Positions 17,970 through 26,400 of a stretch of 64,000 nucleotides of DNA are shown here, piece after piece. A program made the translations under genes and the position numbers. Under the pieces are notes generated by a model. That model was not told the origin of the DNA. It worked only from the letters and a program-made list of their open reading frames with translations, and made no database searches. Numbering within the stretch: position 1 is the stretch's first letter; each line of letters opens with the position of its first letter. This DNA comes from Nocardia xishanensis NBRC 101358 (lineage in GTDB: Bacteria > Actinomycetota > Actinomycetes > Mycobacteriales > Mycobacteriaceae): assembly GCF_001613365.1 (NCBI RefSeq), contig NZ_BDCF01000010.1, forward strand, positions 1 through 64,000. The letters run 5' to 3'.

Positions 17970-18608
17970 CTAATCGGCTGGGCTGGGTCGCAGTGCCCCT
18001 GCCGCCAATCCCCCGATGCCCGCGCGCACCACTTGTTCGATGCTCGCACGTCGTCGCCACCAGGACGACTCGAGTTCGGTCAGCTGCTCGAAAGCTGCGC
18101 CGTAACAGCGTTGCTCAGCCAGCGGGACACGGGGGACCTCGACTTGGTACAGATCGAACGGAAGACCGTCAGCGACATCGACCGCGCTCCGCAGCACACA
18201 CGCGAGAAATCGTGAATCGAACGTGTCGGGGTTCCCACGGACGAGGTGAATACCCGGCCCGAGCAGTACGCCGTCCTCGGCGCATACTCTGACCGCGGCA
18301 CCGCTTCCGATGACGACCGCGACGTCGCCGGTACGCACCGTAACGGTGCCCGGAGCATCGGCCGCGCCCCATCTCGAAGGCGGCCGAACGAGGCGGATGT
18401 CCTTCGCCGACAGCATCGGAAGGTCACCACATCCGGACCTGATCACCGCTGGTGACTCGTGAACGGAGACCGCCCCGGCCTCGACCAAGTCCTCGAGCGA
18501 GACGGTGCCACGGGACGCGAGGTTCGGTAGCAGCGCGGGCGGCATCGGCATCGGCTGGTCGAGCAACGCGGCCCGCAACGTGGCGTAATCGTCCCAGCCG
18601 TCGGTCAC
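17970..18608 (-). CDS. Stand-alone target-recognition-domain protein, HsdS-half-like
   Basis: This is a 212-residue protein resembling half of a type I restriction specificity subunit. It has a single recognition domain (PMLSAKDIRLVRP, VTVRTGDVAVVIGSG, GIHLVRGNPDTFD) followed by a helical tail (PLAEQRCYGAAFEQLTELE). The tail is plainly similar to the C-terminal tail of the neighbouring methylase (SLPEQQRYGAIFRRLFLL), and both end in the pattern T/A-GALxP. The GTG start overlaps the methylase stop (GTGA). By inference, the two proteins each supply one half-site of a bipartite DNA target. No restriction (HsdR) subunit is present nearby; a kinase gene follows instead. Confidence 0.7.
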   Translation of the reverse strand: MTDGWDDYATLRAALLDQPMPMPPALLPNLASRGTVSLEDLVEAGAVSVHESPAVIRSGCGDLPMLSAKDIRLVRPPSRWGAADAPGTVTVRTGDVAVVIGSGAAVRVCAEDGVLLGPGIHLVRGNPDTFDSRFLACVLRSAVDVADGLPFDLYQVEVPRVPLAEQRCYGAAFEQLTELESSWWRRRASIEQVVRAGIGGLAAGALRPSPAD

Positions 18609-20596
18609 CGTCGCACCTCTCCGACATCGATCGAGTCATCGGGCACAAGTGCCCCCGCCGTGAGTCCAGTAGTCATGAGTTCGGTGACGTCTTCGGCGGC
18701 AGCGAAAGCGCGGCCCGCGGTAGCTCGCAGCAGGAACAGCCGACGAAAGATGGCCCCATATCGTTGTTGCTCCGGTAATGAAAGCACCGGGACCCGAAGT
18801 CTGCTCGGGTCGAACCGAACGGTAGAGGTCCTTGTCGCGGAGACATTCTCGGCCCCGGTCAGAAAGCCCGCGACAAACCACGGGTCGAGCCGTTCGCCGT
18901 CGAGACGCAACGCGTGCACATGCGGACCCAACACCGCACCGGCGTCCTCCGTCCCCGCCACCCGCGCGGCGCGTCCTGCACTTCGATCACTGCGCACGGC
19001 CGGAAGCAGGACGTCCCCGGCTCGGACCTCCATCACATCGGACGGCCGCGCGGACGCCATCGTCCCCGACGCCGGGTTTCCGGTGGCCACATCGGGCGCC
19101 GTCAGCACCCGCCTCGTATCGGTGGGTTCGCCGTGATCCGCATCCGCTGGTCGCGCGCGGATCCACTCCAGTTGGCCGTGGGACGCCAGATCGGCGACCG
19201 TCACGAACCGCCACGATTTGCCAGCCGCCTCGGACCAGCCGGTGACCTCCGCGGCCAAGGACGTCAACTCCGACGCCGCGGCGGCGAGTCTGCTCATCGC
19301 GTCACCGACCTGATCGGAGACCGCCCCCGAGTCCAGCGACGATCGCACATATCGCACCGGAGTGAGATCGACCTCGTCGTCGAGCACGTCCACCAGTCGC
19401 GCCGCCGCGGCCACACCTGATGTCTCCGCTCGATCGGGCGCCCCGGCATCGAACGCCTGCCACATCTGAACAACGTTGTCGGCGACCAGCTCTCGGTCGA
19501 TCCGTTCCTCACCCGATACATCCTGGGACAAAGTCGTGGTGTCGACGAAGAGCAGTGCGTCGGGCACCGCCGCTCCGGGCACCGGGCGACGCAGGATCCA
19601 GATCTGCAGTCCGATATGCCACGGCTGTGCCGCGCCCGGAGCCAGGCCGATCACCGCGCGCAATGCCCCGGTCCGCACCAGATTCGCCCGAATCTTACGG
19701 CCCGAGGATCGAGTAGCCACCGCCGGTGGAAGCAACAGCACCGCATAAGCTCCAGGATGTAGATGGGCAAGCGCGTGCTGAACCCAAGCGAGTTCCGGTT
19801 CGCCGCGCGGCGGCAGGCCGTAGTCCCACCGGGTGTCCAGCGCGAGCTCGCTGGAACCCCAATCCCGTTGACCGTAGGGCGGATTGCACAGCACCGCGTC
19901 GAACTGACGACCGGCAAATGCGTCAGCCACGAGACTGTCGCCCAGTCGTATATCGGCTTCGAGTGCGGCATCCGCCTCTATCATGAGCCGCGCGCGATCG
20001 ACCTGAACCCGCGAAACGTCCTGACCGTGCAGCTCGGCGGCGCCGACCTCGGCGGCCGCCAACAAGAGGGAGCCACTCCCGCATGCGGGGTCCAGCACGG
20101 TGCCGACCGCCTGTTTCGTTGCCGACGACAGCGCCGCCATCAGTTTCGCGACTTCGACCGGCGTCGTGTACACACCGGTGACAGGAGTGCCCTCCATTGC
20201 GCGCTCCGCCAGGGTGTCGACCGCGATCCGAATGCCCTCCTTGCCGGCTGTCCGCGCGACCGACTCCGCCACTTGCGCCGCGAACACCGCGTTGTCTCCG
20301 TCCAGGCTTGGCGCGACCCAGCCGTCATCGGAGCGGTGCAAGACTTCCATGACCTGTCGAACGAGCTTGGGCTCACGAGATCGAACCAGCGTCCGGAGGT
20401 CGGTCGACGGTGATTCCGACACCTCCACCCCATGCTCGGACAACCACCCCTGCACCTGATGCAGGTCGAAGAGCGGACGCGCGTCGGTGCCTGCGATGGC
20501 TTGGGGAAAGTCGTCGTGCCTCCGGCGCCAGTTGCTGACCGTCGCGCGGGTGACACCTGCGAGCCGAGATATCTCAGCCGCACTCACCTCAGACAT
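18605..20596 (-). CDS. N6-adenine DNA methylase fused to HTH and target-recognition domain
   Basis: This is a class I N6-adenine methyltransferase, 663 residues. An N-terminal helix-turn-helix (6-55, EISRLAGVTRATVSNWRRR) looks like an excisionase- or XRE-type DNA-binding domain. A helical stretch follows, then the HsdM-type core with motif I DPACGSG (169-175) and motif IV NPPY (238-241). The C-terminal third (about 460-663) is a recognition domain of the HsdS type with the tail SLPEQQRYGAIF. It is thus an M-S fusion with only one recognition half. The ATG at 20596 is preceded by GGAGAGGG. The HTH may also let it bind its own divergent promoter region (20597-20752). Expected product: sequence-specific adenine methylation. 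Confidence 0.85.
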   Translation of the reverse strand: MSEVSAAEISRLAGVTRATVSNWRRRHDDFPQAIAGTDARPLFDLHQVQGWLSEHGVEVSESPSTDLRTLVRSREPKLVRQVMEVLHRSDDGWVAPSLDGDNAVFAAQVAESVARTAGKEGIRIAVDTLAERAMEGTPVTGVYTTPVEVAKLMAALSSATKQAVGTVLDPACGSGSLLLAAAEVGAAELHGQDVSRVQVDRARLMIEADAALEADIRLGDSLVADAFAGRQFDAVLCNPPYGQRDWGSSELALDTRWDYGLPPRGEPELAWVQHALAHLHPGAYAVLLLPPAVATRSSGRKIRANLVRTGALRAVIGLAPGAAQPWHIGLQIWILRRPVPGAAVPDALLFVDTTTLSQDVSGEERIDRELVADNVVQMWQAFDAGAPDRAETSGVAAAARLVDVLDDEVDLTPVRYVRSSLDSGAVSDQVGDAMSRLAAAASELTSLAAEVTGWSEAAGKSWRFVTVADLASHGQLEWIRARPADADHGEPTDTRRVLTAPDVATGNPASGTMASARPSDVMEVRAGDVLLPAVRSDRSAGRAARVAGTEDAGAVLGPHVHALRLDGERLDPWFVAGFLTGAENVSATRTSTVRFDPSRLRVPVLSLPEQQRYGAIFRRLFLLRATAGRAFAAAEDVTELMTTGLTAGALVPDDSIDVGEVRR

Positions 20597-20666
20597 GCCC
20601 TCTCCTCTCTGTTCTCTCCAGGCCACCCTGGCCCAGCGATGAGCAAAAATCAATCTCCTAAATCGT

Positions 20667-20695
20667 TTGACATTGCTTTCAGTCGAACATACAGT
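20667..20695 (+). promoter_or_regulatory. Consensus sigma70-type promoter for the small-gene operon
   Basis: TTGACA (20667-20672), a 17-bp spacer and TACAGT (20690-20695) lie in an AT-rich patch between divergent genes. The downstream gene starts at 20753. It is the clearest promoter I see in the window. Confidence 0.65.
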
Positions 20696-20704
20696 CTTAC
20701 ATCA

Positions 20705-20725
20705 TTCGAACGACGATTCGTCGAA
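20705..20725. promoter_or_regulatory. Inverted-repeat operator candidate just downstream of the promoter
   Basis: A near-perfect palindrome runs from TTCGAA at 20705 through CGACGATTCGTCG (20711-20723) to TCGAA. A second TCGAAC copy lies at 20683-20688 inside the promoter spacer. Position +10 to +30 suggests repression. Confidence 0.5.
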
Positions 20726-20752
20726 ACCAATCGCTCACGACGAGGAGTTGCC

Positions 20753-20914
20753 GTGACTACGGAATCCGAAGGACCACTCGACCTGTGGAAGACCGCGGAA
20801 TCACCGGTCCAGCGCTCAGCGACGGCACCGGCCGACCCGGTCGCGCCGCGTCCGCTGCCGGTTCACCACACACAGGGACCGCACCCGACCCCGGCCGTGG
20901 AGCCCGAACGTTGA
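20753..20914 (+). CDS. Small hypothetical protein, 53 residues
   Basis: I do not recognise this product. It is a short hydrophilic, Pro/Thr-rich peptide with an acidic N terminus (MTTESEGPLDLWKTAESP) and a His/Pro-rich end, probably disordered. The GTG at 20753 is well supported by GAGGAG five bases upstream and by the strong promoter at 20667-20695. Its TGA overlaps the TTG start of the next gene, so the two products are coupled. It may be a small regulator or an adaptor for the membrane protein that follows. Confidence 0.5.
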   Translation: MTTESEGPLDLWKTAESPVQRSATAPADPVAPRPLPVHHTQGPHPTPAVEPER

Positions 20915-21168
20915 CCCCCCACCCGCAGCCGGGACCGCACTACCCACAGCACCATCCGGCACAACCGCCGTACCCGCCGATGCCGTATCCGCAGCCGCCG
21001 CCGGTTCCACTGGTGAATGTGGTGCAGCACAACGCGAATCGCGGAACCGGCCCGATCGTGGTGCGCCCGGCTTTCCCGCACGGACTGCACTTGGTGCTCT
21101 CGCTCATCACCTGCGGTATGTGGCTGCCGATCTGGCTGATCCACTACCTCATTTCCGGCAACCGCTGA
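20911..21168 (+). CDS. Small Pro-rich protein with one C-terminal membrane helix
   Basis: This is an 85-residue protein. A Pro/His/Tyr-rich N-terminal half (HPQPGPHYPQHHPAQPPYP) leads into a C-terminal hydrophobic segment (HLVLSLITCGMWLPIWLIHYLI) that ends in SGNR. Proteins with this Pro-rich head and a CGxWxPxWxxH membrane helix are common in actinobacteria but have no known role. The TTG start at 20911 overlaps the upstream stop and has GGAG eight bases before it. It is likely anchored in the cytoplasmic membrane. Its presence between defence modules could be chance or could point to a membrane-acting effector. Confidence 0.6.
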   Translation: MTPHPQPGPHYPQHHPAQPPYPPMPYPQPPPVPLVNVVQHNANRGTGPIVVRPAFPHGLHLVLSLITCGMWLPIWLIHYLISGNR

Positions 21169-21200
21169 CCCACTACACCGCACTACGAGGTATACGAAAC

Positions 21201-21560
21201 ATGCGTACCGTCTCGACCCTGCTCGCGATCGGCGCGACCGCTATCGCCCTCACCGCCGCGGCGCCCAACACGATGGCCGCGCCCGACACCGGTTCAGCGA
21301 GCGGCTCCAGCAGCGGATGTGGCCCGCGCAGCGACGCGGACCGGCTCTTCCTCCGCGAGTCGTATCACGACGAAGAGAGCTGCGAGGTCCAGGAAGCCGC
21401 GATTTGGCTCGCCCTGTCGGAATGCCGGTGGCTCGACGCACACGGCAACTCAGCGCACAACCAGATCGTGCTCGCGGAGGACACGAGCGACACCCTTCAG
21501 TACCCCTACATCTTCCTCGACGCCGCCATCGCGGCCTACTGCCCGCAACACCAGCTCTGA
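21201..21560 (+). CDS. Exported hypothetical protein with four cysteines, 119 residues
   Basis: The first 27 residues form a clear Sec signal (MRTVSTLLAIGATAIALTAA) with a probable cleavage after a later Ala. The mature part is acidic and holds four cysteines (SGCGPRSD, EESCEVQ, LSECRWLD, AAYCPQHQL), which could form two disulfides outside the membrane. I do not recognise the family. The start at 21201 has ACGAGG ten bases upstream; a longer frame would put the signal peptide inside the protein. It is the third gene of the small operon. Confidence 0.6.
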   Translation: MRTVSTLLAIGATAIALTAAAPNTMAAPDTGSASGSSSGCGPRSDADRLFLRESYHDEESCEVQEAAIWLALSECRWLDAHGNSAHNQIVLAEDTSDTLQYPYIFLDAAIAAYCPQHQL

Positions 21561-21586
21561 AGTCGTTCGAAGGAACCGGAAACACC

Positions 21587-21901
21587 ATGTACCGCAGACT
21601 CTCCACCGTTCTCGCCGCCAGCGCCCTCAGCATCCTGGCAACCGGCATCGCCAACGCCGAACCCGCCGCCCGGCTCCACGAGGGCATGCAAGTGGTCGGC
21701 CAGGACGTCCAGGCCGGCCTCTACCACACGTCGGGCCCGCGCCCCGACGACTACGGCGCCTGCTTCATCGAATGGCTGCCTTACAAGGGAGCGAAGTCGT
21801 CGGAACTCATCGACATCGAGTCCTACACGGGCGCTTCGTACGTCCACCTCGACGACGGCGACGTCGTCGATGTCACCGGCTGCGTCTGGATCCACGAGTA
21901 G
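21587..21901 (+). CDS. Exported hypothetical protein, 104 residues
   Basis: A Sec signal peptide (RRLSTVLAASALSILATGIANA) is followed by a compact beta-rich domain of about 80 residues. It reads EGMQVVGQDVQAGLYHTSGP, then YGACFIEWLP and DGDVVDVTGCVWI. The pattern VGxDVxAGxY is shared with small exported actinobacterial and firmicute proteins of unknown role. Two cysteines (ACF and GCVW) could pair. The ATG at 21587 has GAAGGAA upstream and the gene follows its exported neighbour by 26 bp. It precedes the DGQHR gene by 42 bp, so the small operon may read through into the BREX cluster. Confidence 0.6.
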   Translation: MYRRLSTVLAASALSILATGIANAEPAARLHEGMQVVGQDVQAGLYHTSGPRPDDYGACFIEWLPYKGAKSSELIDIESYTGASYVHLDDGDVVDVTGCVWIHE

Positions 21902-21943
21902 CTCGCGCTCGAATCACTCTCGACAAGAACAGGTAGATACACC

Positions 21944-23173
21944 GTGGTTGACAATCACATGGGACTGATGGAACACGACGGCCTGGACAAGGCCCTGACG
22001 GCGGCGTCGGCCGACGCCGCCGCGGCGGGAGCGCGGGTGTTCCCCTGCACCGTCTTTCGCCAAGGGCAGCGCACGATGATCTCCACCTCGTTCCCTTACT
22101 CCTTCCTGGCGCGCCAGGTCGTGTCGGAGTCCGTGGACAAGGGCGGAGACCCGGCGAACACGACCAACCGGCCGCTGCTCACCGATCACGTCAAGACGAT
22201 CAACACCTACGTGCGGGAGAACCAGGACAACTACATCCTGCCGCCGGTCACCCTCAACGCCCGTGAGCTGCCCGCACTGCACATGTCGCGCGGCAACTTC
22301 AAGAACCGGCTCGGTTTCATGGTGATCGGCGACAACGTACGCTTCTACGTCACCGACGGCCAGCACCGCATCACCGCGATCAAGGGCCACGGCTCGGGAC
22401 GCTCGGCGATTCCGGGGCTGGTCGACCTGGGCACCGGCTTCGAGGACGACAGTCTCGCCGTGCTGATCGTCGTCGAGGACGATCTCAAGCGCATCCATCA
22501 GGACTTCGCCGATGCCGCCCAGACCAAGCAGATCCCGGCTAGTCTCCTCGCGGTCTACAACACCCGCGAGCCCGTGAACGGTGTCCTGGCCGATCTGGTG
22601 GAGCAGACTCGATTCTTCCGCGGCCGCGTCGACGCCACGGCCAAGACCCTGCCGAAGGCGTCGCAGTCGGTGTTCCTGCTGAACCAGGTGCGCCAGTTCG
22701 TCAAGGAGCTGCTGTTCGCCGATTACGCGCTGGCCGAGGAGTCGGTGGCGCGCCAGAGTGCTCAGCTGCTCGGTGACAAGGCTGCGCGAGACGAGTTCGT
22801 GGCCGATGCGGTCGCGCTGATCGATGCTTTGTCCGCGCACATGGACCCGTGGCAAGAGATCTGTTCGCTGCCGACCACGGGCGGACCTGCCAACCAGGTC
22901 GCGGACTTCCGGCAGAAGTACATCAACATGACGGCGACCGGGCTGGTGGTCATCGGCCGTGTGGGCTACGAGATCCGTAAGAGCCCCGACTTGGCGTGGC
23001 GTGCCCACCAGTACAAGCGGCTGGCCACGGAGATCGACTGGCGTCGAAGCGCGAGCATCTGGCGCAACAACGTCGTCGTGTCCGACGACGGCAAGGTGTC
23101 CACCCAGCGAGCACCGGTACGCGAGGCAGTCGAGAAGGTAAGGGAGCAGCTGGGTCTGCGGCCCGGTCAATAG
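21944..23173 (+). CDS. DGQHR domain protein, DndB-like
   Basis: This is a 409-residue protein with the diagnostic motif VTDGQHRITAIK, preceded by the RGNFKNRLGFMVIGD segment. In the DNA phosphorothioate (Dnd) systems DndB is a regulator and ParB-related NTPase-like protein; DGQHR proteins also occur without dnd genes. No dndA, C, D or E is present here. It sits directly upstream of pglW, so it probably belongs to or regulates the BREX cluster; that is inference. The start is the GTG at 21944. A strong hairpin at 23243-23269 separates it from pglW. Confidence 0.75.
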   Translation: MVDNHMGLMEHDGLDKALTAASADAAAAGARVFPCTVFRQGQRTMISTSFPYSFLARQVVSESVDKGGDPANTTNRPLLTDHVKTINTYVRENQDNYILPPVTLNARELPALHMSRGNFKNRLGFMVIGDNVRFYVTDGQHRITAIKGHGSGRSAIPGLVDLGTGFEDDSLAVLIVVEDDLKRIHQDFADAAQTKQIPASLLAVYNTREPVNGVLADLVEQTRFFRGRVDATAKTLPKASQSVFLLNQVRQFVKELLFADYALAEESVARQSAQLLGDKAARDEFVADAVALIDALSAHMDPWQEICSLPTTGGPANQVADFRQKYINMTATGLVVIGRVGYEIRKSPDLAWRAHQYKRLATEIDWRRSASIWRNNVVVSDDGKVSTQRAPVREAVEKVREQLGLRPGQ

Positions 23174-23242
23174 GCGCGCCTCGGCTCGGCGAGAAACAGA
23201 ACCACGGATCGCGCCGATCCTCCTGTGAAGAACGGCACACAG

Positions 23243-23269
23243 CCTGCCGAACCCGCTTGGTTCGGCAGG
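23243..23269 (+). terminator. Strong hairpin between the DGQHR gene and pglW
   Basis: A perfect 11-bp stem CCTGCCGAACC (23243-23253) / GGTTCGGCAGG (23259-23269) has a CGCTT loop, 70 bases after the DGQHR stop. No T-run follows, which is common for terminators in high-GC actinobacteria. It may reduce read-through or protect the upstream mRNA. pglW probably has its own promoter in 23270-23449, which I cannot pinpoint. Confidence 0.55.
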
Positions 23270-23449
23270 TCGTCCGATGCATCGGTACCTTGCCCGAGCA
23301 GGCTAATGTTGCCTGCAACAGGTGGGGCCGTATCGGCGGTGAACTGCCCGATATGCACGTACCGCACGAGCGGTGCGGACATCGCACGGTCTGTCGCGTT
23401 CGCGGGGGATCAGGCGACGTTTGGAACGACGAGACAGGACTGCGCATCT

Positions 23450-26400
23450 ATGGACGAGGGTCGGTGGACAACGGTCACCGAGTCGAGTTTCGAGCATGAG
23501 CGCCGGGGGCTGGAAGCGATCCGGACGCAGCTGCCGAACGTCGATCCGTGGTACGCCTGGTCGAACTTCACCTTCACCGCCAAGACAGGGCACGTGCGTG
23601 AGGTCGACCTGCTGGTGATCGCCCCGAACGGCGTGTACATGATCGAACTCAAGGACTGGAGTGGAAGGCTCACCGGCCAGGGCGGAGATTGGGTTCAAAC
23701 CACCACACGCGGCGATCGCCGGTTCCACCGGAATCCACTGCATCTGGTGAACCAGAAGAGCAAGGAACTGGCGGGCCTGCTCGGCGACAACGGTGCGCGC
23801 GTCTTCCTGAACTCCGCTGTGTGCCTTACCAATGCAGGGCTGCGGTTCGAACTTCCGGCGGGTGACCGCTCGAACACGCACACGATCCGGGAGCTAATCG
23901 ATCGGCTCGACGCACCGGTCCGCGACATCAAGCACACGATCAACGCCCAGCGCGCGAAAGCGATCAAGAAGGCTCTAGAGCAGGTCGGTATCCGGCGCAG
24001 CGACGCGGATTTCACCGTCGGCCCGTACCTGTTGGAGCGCAAACCGTTGGACGCGGGCCCGACTTGGCAGGACTATCTGGCCGCGCACACCGAGCTGCGT
24101 GAGCCCGTCCGCGTCCGCATCTACCTGCGTGAACGTGGCGCCGACGAGCAAGCCCGCAAATCGGTTGACGCGGCCGCTCGGCGCGAAGCCGCTGTGCTGC
24201 GCAGGTTCCGGCATCCGGGTGCCGTGCAGCTGGAGCTGTTCGACCCGTCGGGCCACATCGCGGGGCCGGCTCTCATCTTCCGCTATCACCCGGACACGCT
24301 GCACCTGGACGATTACCTCTCCCGCCATGGCGAGTCGCTTGATGTCGGTGACCGAATCGAACTCGTGCGCCAGCTCGCGGAGACGTTGCGGTCGGCGCAT
24401 TCGGCCCGCCTGTATCATCGGGCGTTGGCCGCTCGCTCGATCCATGTGATTCCCCGCGCTGGTGCGGGCGAAGGCCAGCGGTGGCGCTCACCCCGGCTGC
24501 AGATCTCGGACTGGCAGGTGGCAACCCAGCGCTCGGCCGGTACGGCGCTGACCATGACGCGGCACGCCCCGACTCTGCTTTCGGCGCACCACCTGTCCAC
24601 CGGTTCGGACGCCTACCTCGCGCCGGAGGTGTCGGCACCCTCCCCCGACCCCATCGCCATGGACGTCTACGGCCTGGGCATGCTGACCTACCTGCTGGTG
24701 ACGGGTAGAGCTCCCGCCACCACCCAGGCGGAGCTGCTGGCCCGATTCGAGGCCGGTGAGGAACTGCGCCCGAGCGCACTGGTCGACAACCTGCCGTCGG
24801 ATGTCGATCTCCTGGTGGCCGCGGCGACGGACTATCGCCCATCCAAGCGGCTCACCTCCATGGACGAGTTCCTCGAGCTGCTCGAGGATGTCGAAGAGTC
24901 GCTCACCGCTCCCGTCGAGGAAGAGGTCGTCGCCGAGGAGAAGGACCCCCTGGAAGCCGTCCCCGGTGACGTGCTCGCCGGACGCTGGCTGGTGCGCCGC
25001 CGCCTGGGCACCGGCTCGACCAGCCGGGCCCTGCTCGTGCGCGACCTGCAGGCCGAGACCGACAAGCGCGGCGCCAAAACCTATGTGGTGCTGAAGATTG
25101 CGCTCTCCGACGACCGAGCCGATGTGCTCGAGCGCGAGGCCGGAGTGCTGCGCGGCCTGCGGCGGCATTCGGGCGTGATCAACCTGGTCGACCCGGGCGT
25201 GCTGACACTCGGCGGCCGCACCACCCTGGTCCTGGAGTATGTCGGCGACGAGCAGGGACTGGACCAGGACTCGGGCCATCGCACCGAAGAGACCGTCGCC
25301 CGCGAGCTGCGCGACAACGGCCGCCTGCAGGTCGGGCGTCTGGAGACCTACAGCGACTATCTGTTCGCCGCCAGCGATTTCCTGGAGGGTGAGGGCGTCT
25401 GGCATCGCGACCTGAAACCGGACAACATCGCGATCCGCGTGCGCCCCAACCGAACCCGCGAACTCGTCCTCATCGACTTCTCGCTGGCGGGGTACCCGGT
25501 GCAGAACACCGAGGCAGGCACCGACGGCTACTTGGACCCGTTCATCGGCACCCTGATTCGCAGCGTCTACGACGCGCAGGCCGAACGCTACGCGCTGGCG
25601 GTGACGCTGCACGAGATGGCGTCGGGCGAGCTGCCACGGTGGGGCGACGGCAGCGTGTTGCCGCGCCAATTGGATCCGGCAGAGTTCCCGTACCCGGCGA
25701 TTGCCGCCGACGCATTCGATCCCTCGGTGCGCGACGGGCTCGTGGGGTTCTTCCGTAAAGCACTGCATCGCGATGTCGCACAACGCTTTTCGGATCTGAA
25801 GCCGATGCGCGATGCCTGGCGCAAGATCTTCCTCGACATGAGTCGCTCGGTGCCGCCGCGGCCGCTGAGCACGCACGCTGCGCCATCCGCCGATGTGGAC
25901 GAGGTGTCGCCGGAGGACCAGCGTCGCTTGATCGCCGAGCAGGCGACAGTCGAGACCCACCTGTCGCAGGCGGGTCTGACCGCCGCCACCGAGCAGTTCC
26001 TCTATGGACTGGGTGTGAACACGGTCGGTGAGCTGCTCGACTACGGCCGAGGGAAGCTGATCAACGCACCCGGCCTTGGTGCGCGAGCCCGTCGCGAGAT
26101 TCAGGACCGGCTCAAGGAATGGGGTCGCCGCTTCGGCAAGGACGAGCCCGCACCGCTCACTCCGGAGGCGCGCAAGGAAGCGAAGGAGGAGCTCAACGCC
26201 GCCGAGGCCGATCTCGGCGCAGGCCTGTTACGCACACTGAGCTTGGATACTCTGGCCGCCCGTTTCGTCCCGGAGCGCAATAACAATGGCTCCAACACCA
26301 GCAAGGTCAACGCGGTGGCTCGACTGCTGCGGATTCCCGGCGCGGGCGATCTGCCCGAACTGGATGCGTGGCCGACCCAGTCGGCGGTGGCCGAAACCCT

